Shown here in pieces: positions 1-5,983 of a DNA stretch of 7,479 nucleotides. Position 1 is the stretch's first letter; every line of letters starts with the position of its first letter. The notes under the pieces are model-generated. The model saw only the letters and a list, made by a program, of their open reading frames with translations. It had not been told where the DNA came from and made no database searches. The translations under genes and the position numbers were made by a program. The stretch is from Candidatus Methanolliviera sp. GoM_oil (GTDB taxonomy: Archaea > Halobacteriota > Methanoliparia > Methanoliparales > Methanoliparaceae), in contig CABGHG010000082.1 of the NCBI GenBank assembly GCA_902158735.1, positions 1-7,479 of the forward strand, given 5' to 3'.

Positions 1-28
1 ATTCACTCTATTCCTCATTTTTCATTTC

Positions 29-1669
29 CTATTCTGGCTCTGAAAGCGTGAAGCAGAATGTGGATCCCTCTCCCTTCTTACCCTCAGATTCTATCCAGAT
101 TCGACCACCGTGCACCTCAACTATCCTTTTCACGATTGCAAGTCCTGCACCACTCCCCTCACTATTCTTATCCCTCTTGTAGAATAATTGAAAGACCTTC
201 TCGTGCTGATCCGGTGGAATGCCGATCCCGTTGTCGCGGACGAAGAAGACATTCTCATCACTTTTATAACCGATCTCGATCTTCAGCTCGGGTTGATCAC
301 CCATGTACCTGATTGCGTTTCCGATGAGATTTGTAAGCACCTCAACGATTCTCTCTCTATCAACATGAACGATCTTATCCTTTTTCGATATAGAATCTTC
401 TAAAGAGATCTCGATATTCTTCTCATTGGAACTTATCTCTCCTGCCATCTGATCTAAAGCATCTTTAACGATATCTTTGAAGGAAACATCTTCCGGTAGA
501 TTCGTTATTCTTCCTATTCTAGAAAGTTCGAGCGTATCTTTCAAGAGGTGATCCATCTTCTCGATGCCGTCTTTTATCTGATCGAGATCGGTCTCTATAT
601 CTTCTCTCTTTTTGTTTTCGATATCTCTCTTGAGCATACCTGCAAAGCCGCTTATCGTGATTAATGGAGATCGAAGGTCGTGGGAAACTGTATAGACAAA
701 TCTCTCCATCTCGGCATTCTTCGCTTCCAGTTCATTCTTCATCTTCTTTCGCTCGGTGATGTCGTTTCCGATGCTCATAATTTCAACCGTGCACGCCTGT
801 TTATCGAGAATGGCTTCGTTCGTCCATGAAACCCAAACTCGCTCTCCATTCCTCCGAATGTTTTCATTGACGTTGGTTTTGTATTTTTCTGTATTTCTGT
901 AAAGATCGAGGATCATCTTCCTCAGATCTCTTCCCGTCGATTCGATTTCGGGAACAAATGTTCCAACGATATTCCGTTCTATTGCCTCCTCTCGGGTGTA
1001 GCCAAAGAACTCCTCTGCGAATCTATTGATGAAAGTAAGTGTCCCCTTCGTGTCCGTTTTCAGAATTATGTTGTTAGCACTCTCAACGAGATCGTGATAA
1101 CGCTTTCTCGATTCTTCAACTTCCTCTTCTCTCTTCTTCAATTCGCTAATATCCCTTAAAGCAACGATTGCTCCTATCGGATTACCATCTGAATCTCTCC
1201 TTGCGTGGACGTGGGCAGATACAGGGATTTTTTCTCCACTCTTTGTAAGGATCGTTCGCGGAAGGTGGGTCGCGTGCCCCGTTTTAAGAACCTCTTCCAG
1301 CGCACGCTCACATTCAGCCTGTTCTTCCTCGACAAATACTATCTTTGCCGGCTTTCCGATCAGTTCTTCCCTCGTAATGCCGGTAATCTCTTCCATGGCA
1401 GGATTGCAGTCGATTCTGATACCGTCAAGATCGACGATATATAAGGGATCGGGCATCGTGGCAAAGATTTCGAAGATGTATTCCTTCTCAGCTTTCAGTT
1501 CTCCGATACTTTTCGATGTGACATCGACCAACTCATTTATCTTCCCGCCGATTTCGTAATATTCTTTAGAGATCGACCCTAAATCGACTCTCGCGGTTAG
1601 ATCTCCATCCAATACGTTATCCAATGCTCTATTTAGCACAGATATACTTCTATCTGCCACTTCTGCCAT
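29..1669 (-). CDS. Soluble PAS-PAS sensor histidine kinase
   Basis: This 546-residue protein autophosphorylates on His and would pass the phosphate to a response regulator, which is not in the window. A HAMP-like segment (GDLTARVDL, residues 22-30, continuing to about 50) comes first. PAS 1 follows at about 65-178, ending in LRDISELKKREEE, then PAS 2 at about 188-310, ending in GNDITERKK. The HisKA helices at about 315-385 carry the H-box FVYTVSHDLRSPL with His330. The ATPase domain at about 435-543 has the N-box NLIGNAIRY (Asn447, Asn451), G1 box RDNGIGI (478-484), F-box VFQLFYK and G2 box GSGAGLAIV. All catalytic boxes are intact, so it should be active. There is no signal peptide, membrane helix or receiver domain, so it should be cytoplasmic. 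The CheA-type Hpt and CheW-like domains are absent. It is the last visible gene of a minus-strand operon, 17 bases after the 75-residue ORF. The start is supported by a purine-rich GAGGGAGGGGT just upstream. The PAS ligand cannot be told. Confidence 0.93.
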   Translation of the reverse strand: MAEVADRSISVLNRALDNVLDGDLTARVDLGSISKEYYEIGGKINELVDVTSKSIGELKAEKEYIFEIFATMPDPLYIVDLDGIRIDCNPAMEEITGITREELIGKPAKIVFVEEEQAECERALEEVLKTGHATHLPRTILTKSGEKIPVSAHVHARRDSDGNPIGAIVALRDISELKKREEEVEESRKRYHDLVESANNIILKTDTKGTLTFINRFAEEFFGYTREEAIERNIVGTFVPEIESTGRDLRKMILDLYRNTEKYKTNVNENIRRNGERVWVSWTNEAILDKQACTVEIMSIGNDITERKKMKNELEAKNAEMERFVYTVSHDLRSPLITISGFAGMLKRDIENKKREDIETDLDQIKDGIEKMDHLLKDTLELSRIGRITNLPEDVSFKDIVKDALDQMAGEISSNEKNIEISLEDSISKKDKIVHVDRERIVEVLTNLIGNAIRYMGDQPELKIEIGYKSDENVFFVRDNGIGIPPDQHEKVFQLFYKRDKNSEGSGAGLAIVKRIVEVHGGRIWIESEGKKGEGSTFCFTLSEPE

Positions 1670-1686
1670 TAAAATTTACCCCTCCC

Positions 1687-1914
1687 TCATCCAAATCTAT
1701 CATTCAATTGACCTACTATGCGTTTTGCAGTGATCTCATCCTTGATGAAAGTGATCCTCTTCTTCATATGATCTAATAAGATCGGGAGATCTTCCTTCTT
1801 AAGATTGCTATCGTTCTTCTCGATCTCTTCGCATGAGTGGGCGATCACTCCTTTGGCGAGAAATCCAAGATCCTTCTGAAGGGCATCTATCAAATTTCTG
1901 GTCAACTCGTTCAT
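1687..1914 (-). CDS. Small helical protein (75 aa) coupled between MCP-like and kinase genes
   Basis: I do not recognise a named family with confidence. The product is 75 residues, highly charged and predicted helical, with no membrane segment. It contains DLGFLAKGVIAHSCEE near residues 15-30, a polar loop (KNDSNLKKEDLP), and a C-terminal amphipathic stretch ending QLNDRFG. There is a single Cys at about residue 28. The ATG overlaps the TGA of the upstream MCP-like gene (ATGA at 1911-1914), and a GGAG inside that gene lies about 11 bases before it, which suggests translational coupling. The kinase gene starts 17 bases after its stop. This placement is good evidence for a real gene and suggests a small partner or adaptor for the two sensory proteins. 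The general shape (LG near the N-terminus, later DLP, then a helical tail) recalls small helical modules seen beside archaeal signalling proteins, but that is a loose impression. Confidence 0.75.
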   Translation of the reverse strand: MNELTRNLIDALQKDLGFLAKGVIAHSCEEIEKNDSNLKKEDLPILLDHMKKRITFIKDEITAKRIVGQLNDRFG

Positions 1915-4109
1915 CTGATGAGCTTCTCCAACTTGTCCATTATCTCGGCTAAGTTTTCAATGGTGGCCTTCGTCTCTTCTATGCTTGCGCTCTGCTCTTC
2001 CACAGAAGCGCTCACCTCTTCCACCTGAGAGGCATATTCGGTAGCTATCGAGCCTGCATCACCTGCCATCTGCTTCACGCTGTCCATCCCCTCGATCTGT
2101 TTGGCCCCAATCTCCGTTATCTTAACTGTTCTCTCGATATTTGAACTTGTAAGCTCGTTTATCTCATTGAGAGAATCTAAAGCACCTTTTATCCTTGTCT
2201 TACTATCCATCACAGATTCTATCGTCCTATCTGATTCCTCTATCGTATCGTTGATTCTTTTGCTCAGACCCTCTATGATTCCCTTCGCCTCTCTTGCATA
2301 GTTAGAAGAGCTCTTTGCCAGATCATCGATCCTCTTTGCAATGGATCTTAGACCTTTGCCCTCTCCTTCATTACCCGAACCCGATATATCTGAAACGACA
2401 CCTGCAACCAGACCGAGTGTATCGGTCTTGTCAGCAACAGAATTTATGAAATCGGTCAGTTTAGATACTTTGGAAACCTCAGAACTCAAATCTTTGATCT
2501 CCTTGGCATTTTCCCCAAGCGTTCTATATATCTCATCAAGAGACATTCCCGCCTCAATCGCCTTCGAACTGCTACCTTCCAGGACATCTCTCATCAGATC
2601 TGCACTCTTCTCGATCTCTCCTGACATTCGCATGAAGCTCTTAGATTGTTCTGCAAGATCTTCCATGCTATTTATGATATTGTTCAAAGAAGTTGCCTGA
2701 TCTTCAGCTCCCTGTGCGGTTGAGTTCATCGCTCCAGCAATATCTTCAGAGGCGGTGGATATCTGGTCATAAGCGGCATTCAACTCTTTTATTGCGGTAT
2801 TCAATACTAAAACGGTATCTTTTATCTGATCGATTAGGTTACGGAGGTTGGTTATATCCCTAAGCTCAACTACCCAGTTTATGATCTCTTCATCTCCATC
2901 GTATATACAGGTCTGCGTGAGCAGTATATGTGCCACCTCGCCGGATCTTTTCACGAGCGGTATCTCGAACGTGACCACATCTTTGCCGTATAACTCTCGA
3001 TGCTCTGATATTATCTTCTTTGCCTCTTCCGTTATCATGGGCGTCTCAACGGTATTCTTCCCCAAAACCTCCTCGCTCTTGAACCCAAAGAACTTCTCGA
3101 AGATCGGATTTACGTACTCCCACCTGCCCGTTGTGCCTGCAAGGATTGTAGGCGTTCCGGAATTCTCCACCATTGTGCTCAGTTTCCTCGACTCTTCTTC
3201 TCGCTTTCGCTCTTTTGTCACATCTTGAACGGTAAAGGTATAGTCTGTAATATCTCCCTGCACATCTTTTATACTTCCCACATGAACGGATACGATGATA
3301 CGCTCACCGGATTTAGTAATCCACGGCAATTCATACACCGGTAATGCGTCGTATCTCTTTCTCTGCTCTGTAAGGATTTTGGCCGCCTCATCCGTACTGA
3401 ACGGTTCTTCTTCGGTTTTTCTGCCCAACATCTCGTCGGCTTTATAGCCCACAATCTCTTCTAAAGCAGGATTAACGGTTTCCCATTTCTTACCGGGATC
3501 ATCTGCTCTATACGTAACTAATCCAACTGGCAGATTGTTCATGATATCTTCAATACGCTTCTTTACATCTTTAACTTCCGTTTCGTGCTTCTCCAACTCA
3601 GCTATATCCGTAAACGTCATCAAAACCCTGTTTTCCCCCGTCGAGACGTCTTTGTAGGGTAATGCCCCTATGATGAACGTGAATATCCCATTTGGCGCAT
3701 CTATAGTGTTTATTCTCCCGGCTTTCTCCTTCTTCTCCATCGCCTCGCTCAGATTGACCTGCTCTATCGTCTCTACGACCTTGAAATCTCTCCTCAAGTT
3801 CTTCCCAATCAAATCTTCTCGTGAATATCCGGTGATGCCAAAATAAGCTTTATTTGCCTCTAATAAATTAAGATCTTCATCCACAATCGTCATCGGCACG
3901 GGATTTTCTCCTATCAACTTTGAAGACGTCTCCCTCGAATTTTTTAATTCTTCTTCTCTCTTTTTTGTACAGTCGATCATCGAATTTATCGATTCTCCTA
4001 ATACGCTGTACTCTTCTCCAATCTCGCTCAAATCAACCCTCGCGGTTATATCTCCTCCAGCCGCATCGCCCAAAACGGCGATTAAGGTAGACAGGTCATC
4101 TTTTGCCAT
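1911..4109 (-). CDS. Soluble triple-PAS protein with MCP-like signalling domain
   Basis: This 732-residue sensor has an N-terminal HAMP-like segment (GDITARVDLSEIGEEY, about 19-34). Three PAS domains follow at about 57-175 (ending TFTDIAELEK), 185-305 (ending TVQDVTKERKRE) and 308-422 (ending ELRDITNLR). A long MCP-type antiparallel coiled coil fills about 425 to the end. PAS 2 and 3 resemble each other closely. The coiled-coil arms are about 150 residues each, and the second arm ends with SASVEEQSAS and SASIEETKAT, which fit the methylation-site pattern. The hairpin tip (about 562-601) keeps only the outline of the MCP signature: TDTLGLVAGVV stands where TNLLALNAAIE is usual, and GKGLRSIAKRIDDLAKSS corresponds to GRGFAVVADEVRKLA. 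No membrane segment is present, so it probably senses a cytoplasmic signal or redox state. ATG at 4109 is chosen because GAGGTGAT lies 4 bases upstream; a GTG at 4118 in the same frame falls inside that site. It is the first gene of the operon. Confidence 0.9.
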   Translation of the reverse strand: MAKDDLSTLIAVLGDAAGGDITARVDLSEIGEEYSVLGESINSMIDCTKKREEELKNSRETSSKLIGENPVPMTIVDEDLNLLEANKAYFGITGYSREDLIGKNLRRDFKVVETIEQVNLSEAMEKKEKAGRINTIDAPNGIFTFIIGALPYKDVSTGENRVLMTFTDIAELEKHETEVKDVKKRIEDIMNNLPVGLVTYRADDPGKKWETVNPALEEIVGYKADEMLGRKTEEEPFSTDEAAKILTEQRKRYDALPVYELPWITKSGERIIVSVHVGSIKDVQGDITDYTFTVQDVTKERKREEESRKLSTMVENSGTPTILAGTTGRWEYVNPIFEKFFGFKSEEVLGKNTVETPMITEEAKKIISEHRELYGKDVVTFEIPLVKRSGEVAHILLTQTCIYDGDEEIINWVVELRDITNLRNLIDQIKDTVLVLNTAIKELNAAYDQISTASEDIAGAMNSTAQGAEDQATSLNNIINSMEDLAEQSKSFMRMSGEIEKSADLMRDVLEGSSSKAIEAGMSLDEIYRTLGENAKEIKDLSSEVSKVSKLTDFINSVADKTDTLGLVAGVVSDISGSGNEGEGKGLRSIAKRIDDLAKSSSNYAREAKGIIEGLSKRINDTIEESDRTIESVMDSKTRIKGALDSLNEINELTSSNIERTVKITEIGAKQIEGMDSVKQMAGDAGSIATEYASQVEEVSASVEEQSASIEETKATIENLAEIMDKLEKLIR

Positions 4110-4113
4110 TTTT

Positions 4114-4121
4114 ATCACCTC
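4114..4121 (-). promoter_or_regulatory. Strong Shine-Dalgarno site of the MCP-like gene
   Basis: The minus strand reads GAGGTGAT followed by AAAA and ATG. The eight bases are fully complementary to the anti-Shine-Dalgarno end of archaeal 16S rRNA (known consensus ATCACCTCC). This decides the start at 4109 rather than the in-frame GTG at 4118, which is part of the site itself. Confidence 0.85.
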
Positions 4122-4150
4122 TTATATTTTAATACAATACGCTCAAACCT

Positions 4151-4164
4151 TATTAAAAAAATTT
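4151..4164 (-). promoter_or_regulatory. Possible TATA box of the sensory operon
   Basis: On the minus strand the sequence AAATTTTTTTAATA lies about 45 bases before the ATG of the MCP-like gene. A transcription start about 25 bases downstream of its centre would fall near 4130. That leaves a short leader which still includes the ribosome binding site. The element is AT-rich in an AT-rich spacer, so the call is tentative. The same T7 run could instead be a termination tract for a transcript from further upstream. Confidence 0.3.
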
Positions 4165-4209
4165 GAATCTACTCTTCATAATACCACAACATTAATCATC
4201 ACTGTGTCT

Positions 4210-4320
4210 ATGGGAAAACGAAAGGCTCATATCAACTTTATCCCGCGTTTATCCCACGTTTTTATGCTTTTTGGGTTTTTGTCGCTAACTTTATTAACAT
4301 TATTTTGGCTTTATATATAG
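4210..4320 (+). CDS. Doubtful 36-aa single-pass membrane peptide
   Basis: An ATG-to-TAG frame encodes a peptide with a basic N-terminus (MGKRKAHINFIPR) followed by about 20 hydrophobic residues (LSHVFMLFGFLSLTLLTLFW) and ends LYI. That is the layout of a small membrane protein with a positive-inside start. No ribosome binding site or clear promoter precedes the ATG. T-rich DNA readily encodes hydrophobic residues, so this may be chance. It is listed because nothing else explains this part of the spacer. Confidence 0.13.
   Translation: MGKRKAHINFIPRLSHVFMLFGFLSLTLLTLFWLYI
4237..4258. repeat. 11-bp tandem repeat, two copies
   Basis: TTTATCCCGCG is followed directly by TTTATCCCACG, with one mismatch between the units. 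On the minus strand this reads CGTGGGATAAA then CGCGGGATAAA. It lies about 130 bases upstream of the MCP-like gene start and about 75-80 bp upstream of the proximal TATA candidate. That spacing is compatible with a regulator-binding site, but binding is inference only. Confidence 0.6.
4309..4320. promoter_or_regulatory. TATA-like box, direction uncertain
   Basis: CTTTATATATAG is the best match in the spacer to the archaeal TATA consensus TTTATATA. Read on the minus strand (CTATATATAAAG) it would start transcription near 4288 and give the MCP-like mRNA a leader of roughly 180 bases, or drive a small RNA. Read on the plus strand it would send a transcript antisense towards the 3' end of proS. 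A second weaker box (TTATTTATAG) follows at 4321-4330. Confidence 0.3.
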
Positions 4321-4389
4321 TTATTTATAGTTGAGTACCTAACATGTTAAACTTTTAAAACTCTCATCCGTGAATTTCTCAATCGGGTA

Positions 4390-4418
4390 CATCTCCGTTT
4401 TGACCATGAATGGAGATG
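4390..4418. repeat. Short inverted repeat (7-bp arms)
   Basis: CATCTCC at 4390-4396 is complementary to GGAGATG at 4412-4418, separated by 15 bases. A transcript could form a modest stem-loop. It lies downstream of proS, beyond the T-tracts of the 18-bp repeat, so it does not have the bacterial stem-then-T layout in the proS direction. It may be chance, or it may help define the mRNA end. Confidence 0.35.
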
Positions 4419-4453
4419 AGCCTAAAAGCATAAAAGAGCCTAAAAGCATAAAA
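4418..4453. repeat. Perfect 18-bp tandem duplication
   Basis: The unit GAGCCTAAAAGCATAAAA occurs twice with no gap and no mismatch (4418-4435 and 4436-4453). Its core AAAAGCATAAAA occurs a third time in inverted orientation at 4260-4271. The pair lies 50-90 bases past the proS stop codon. Only two copies are present, without spacers, so it is not a CRISPR. Confidence 0.9.
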
Positions 4454-4456
4454 AAA
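4421..4456 (-). terminator. Probable oligo-T terminator of proS
   Basis: Read in the proS direction, the first tract met is T7 (4450-4456), followed by four T4 runs created by the two repeat units. Archaeal RNA polymerase is known to terminate at successive oligo-T tracts without needing a stem. The position, about 50 bases after the proS stop, and the lack of another gene nearby fit this role. It has not been tested here. Confidence 0.45.
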
Positions 4457-4504
4457 TTTAGTATTTGACTATAATTTTTCTAAAGTTACAATATATATAA
4501 TAAC

Positions 4505-5908
4505 TCAGTACGTCTTTGCAAGATAGACCTTTATCTTGGTCTCTTTCCCACATATTGGACATATTCCATCCTCTTCTTTTCCAATTATCTCCCCAAGTAT
4601 ATCCGCACCAGATCTCTCTTCCATCTCCCTTCCGCAGCTCTCATCTCCGCACCAGCTCGCCTTTATTATACCTTTTCTTACATAACTATTCATCTCTTCG
4701 ATCTTGGTGCACTCAAATATCCTTTCCCTCATCCCCTCTTCTGCTTTTAGAAGGAGATTCTTCTCCATCTTATTCATCTCTTCTTCTATCCGGTTATCCA
4801 ATTTCTCCATCTTGACCGAGATCTTTTTTTGCTCATCCCTTCTGCTGATCACGACCTCATCCTTTTTTATATCCCTCGGTCCCAACTCGATCCTCACTGG
4901 AACACCTTTTAACTCCCAATGATAGTATTTTGCCCCGGGTCTTTCCTCTGATAGATCGAGTTTCACCCTGTATCTTTCCCCCAACCTCTCTTCTATCTCC
5001 CTACACCTATTTAGGACTTCCTCCCCGCTCTCTTTCTTGATGATTGGTATTATAACGATCTGTATTGGAGCTACCTCTGGTGGCAGAATAAGTCCCCTAT
5101 CATCTCCATGAATCGAGATCATCGCGGCGATGCACCGCTCCGAGATACCGTAACACGTCTGATGGACGTACCTCCTTTCTCCGCGTTCGTCTTCATACAT
5201 TATCTCAAACGTCCTGGCAAAATTATCTGCAAGATGATGAACCGTTCCGATCTGAAGTGTTCTCCCGTCTGGCATCAGCGTGTCTATCGCAATTGTGTGG
5301 TCTGCCCCGGGAAATTTATCCCAGTCCGGTCTTTTGCTTATCGTTATCGGGATACAGAGTCGCTTAAAAAATGATTTATATATCTCAACTGCCTTCTTTA
5401 CCTGCATCTCCGCATCTTCATAGCTCTCGTGGGCGGTATGTGCCTCTTCAAACGAGGTTATCTCTCTTGCCCTTATCAACGGCCTCGTGCTCTTGGTCTC
5501 GTATCGAAACGTGTTTGCTATTTGATAAGTTAAGAGGGGCAGATCCGCATGGCTCCTTATCCAGAGCTTGAAGATCGGATATATTGCCGTCTCTGATGTT
5601 GGTCTCAAGACGAGGGGTATCTCCAATTCATCGAGACCGCCCCTCGTTACCCAATAGACCTCATCTTGAAAACCTGCTATATGCTCGGCCTCTTTCATAA
5701 ACTCTTCTTCTGGAATTAAGAGTGGAAATAAGGTCTCTTCATGCCCGCTTTTATCGAGAAGTTCCCTTAATATGCCGTATGTGTATCTTCTAATCTTGAA
5801 ACCGAAGGGACACCACACATATATGCCTTTTACTGGATACCTCACGTCCACTATCCCTGCAACTTTTAGAATGTTACTGTACCACTCTCCGAAGTTCTTC
5901 TTCTGCAT
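4505..5908 (-). CDS. proS: Prolyl-tRNA synthetase, archaeal/eukaryotic type
   Basis: This 467-residue class II synthetase (EC 6.1.1.15) activates proline with ATP and charges tRNA-Pro in the cytoplasm. The catalytic core begins at the N-terminus. A motif 1 region contains FPLLIPEEEF (61-70), and the proline-site loop has RPTSET (102-107). Motif 2 contains FRYE near 134-137 followed by RPLIRAREITSFEEAHTAH (142-160). GADHTIAIDT and the HH-containing LQIGTVHHLADNFA follow. Motif 3 lies around GISERCIAAMISIHGDDRG (254-272). An anticodon-binding domain follows at about 280-380 (VAPIQIVIIPI onward). The C-terminal module has Cys420, Cys425, Cys450 and Cys453 as probable zinc ligands and ends with KTY, as is usual for this form. 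The bacterial editing insertion is absent. Length and motifs match the family, so it looks intact. It is transcribed divergently from egsA. A GGAG lies 10 bases before the ATG. Confidence 0.97.
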   Translation of the reverse strand: MQKKNFGEWYSNILKVAGIVDVRYPVKGIYVWCPFGFKIRRYTYGILRELLDKSGHEETLFPLLIPEEEFMKEAEHIAGFQDEVYWVTRGGLDELEIPLVLRPTSETAIYPIFKLWIRSHADLPLLTYQIANTFRYETKSTRPLIRAREITSFEEAHTAHESYEDAEMQVKKAVEIYKSFFKRLCIPITISKRPDWDKFPGADHTIAIDTLMPDGRTLQIGTVHHLADNFARTFEIMYEDERGERRYVHQTCYGISERCIAAMISIHGDDRGLILPPEVAPIQIVIIPIIKKESGEEVLNRCREIEERLGERYRVKLDLSEERPGAKYYHWELKGVPVRIELGPRDIKKDEVVISRRDEQKKISVKMEKLDNRIEEEMNKMEKNLLLKAEEGMRERIFECTKIEEMNSYVRKGIIKASWCGDESCGREMEERSGADILGEIIGKEEDGICPICGKETKIKVYLAKTY

Positions 5909-5983
5909 TTGAGGACATCTCCGCTCTCGATAACTTTAATACCACAGAGGAATATATACCAGCGTTCGCGTGATGATATATAA
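5909..5983. promoter_or_regulatory. Divergent proS / egsA promoter region
   Basis: Only 75 bases separate the two start codons. For proS, the minus strand has GGTATATATTCC (plus 5949-5960), placing a transcription start near 5930 and a leader of about 20 bases. For egsA, the plus-strand element CTTTAATA at 5934-5941 would start transcription near 5963, just ahead of GTGAT (5970-5974), which lies 9 bases before the egsA ATG and matches the archaeal ribosome-binding consensus. The two TATA candidates lie within 30 bases of each other, so occupancy of one could affect the other. The boxes are assigned by eye. Confidence 0.45.

Larger units (their letters stand above)
4122..4504. other. AT-rich spacer between proS and the sensory operon
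   Basis: Nearly 400 bases hold no convincing protein gene. The spacer is clearly richer in A and T than the flanking genes. It contains two TATA-like regions, an 11-bp near-perfect tandem repeat (4237-4258), a perfect 18-bp tandem repeat (4418-4453), an inverted copy of the repeat core (4260-4271), a 7-bp inverted repeat (4390-4418) and a doubtful 36-codon plus-strand ORF. The flanking genes run in the same direction, so the spacer must hold the proS terminator and the promoter of the sensory operon. It could also encode a small RNA. No tRNA or known riboswitch fold was recognised. Confidence 0.7.

Noticed and set aside
1..18. Possible first codons of another minus-strand operon gene (ATG AGG AAT AGA GTG AAT)
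   Set aside because: Only six codons are inside the window and no clear ribosome binding site is seen, so it cannot be supported.
2341..3228. Several plus-strand frames of 60-126 codons opposite the MCP-like gene
   Set aside because: They are Ser/Ile/Leu-rich mirror translations of a coiled-coil and PAS gene, without ribosome binding sites or domains.
3269..3454. Minus-strand 61-codon frame inside the MCP-like gene
   Set aside because: It is an out-of-frame reading of the PAS 2 region, lies wholly inside the longer gene and has no own start signals.
4107..4118. GTG start giving a 735-residue MCP-like protein
   Set aside because: The GTG lies inside the GAGGTGAT ribosome binding site, which serves the ATG at 4109.
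4340..4349. Perfect 10-bp palindrome TAACATGTTA
   Set aside because: A palindrome of this length is common in AT-rich DNA and has no supporting context such as a second copy or a nearby start site.
4418..4453. Start of a CRISPR-like array
   Set aside because: There are only two units, 18 bp long, directly abutting with no spacers, and no cas gene is present.
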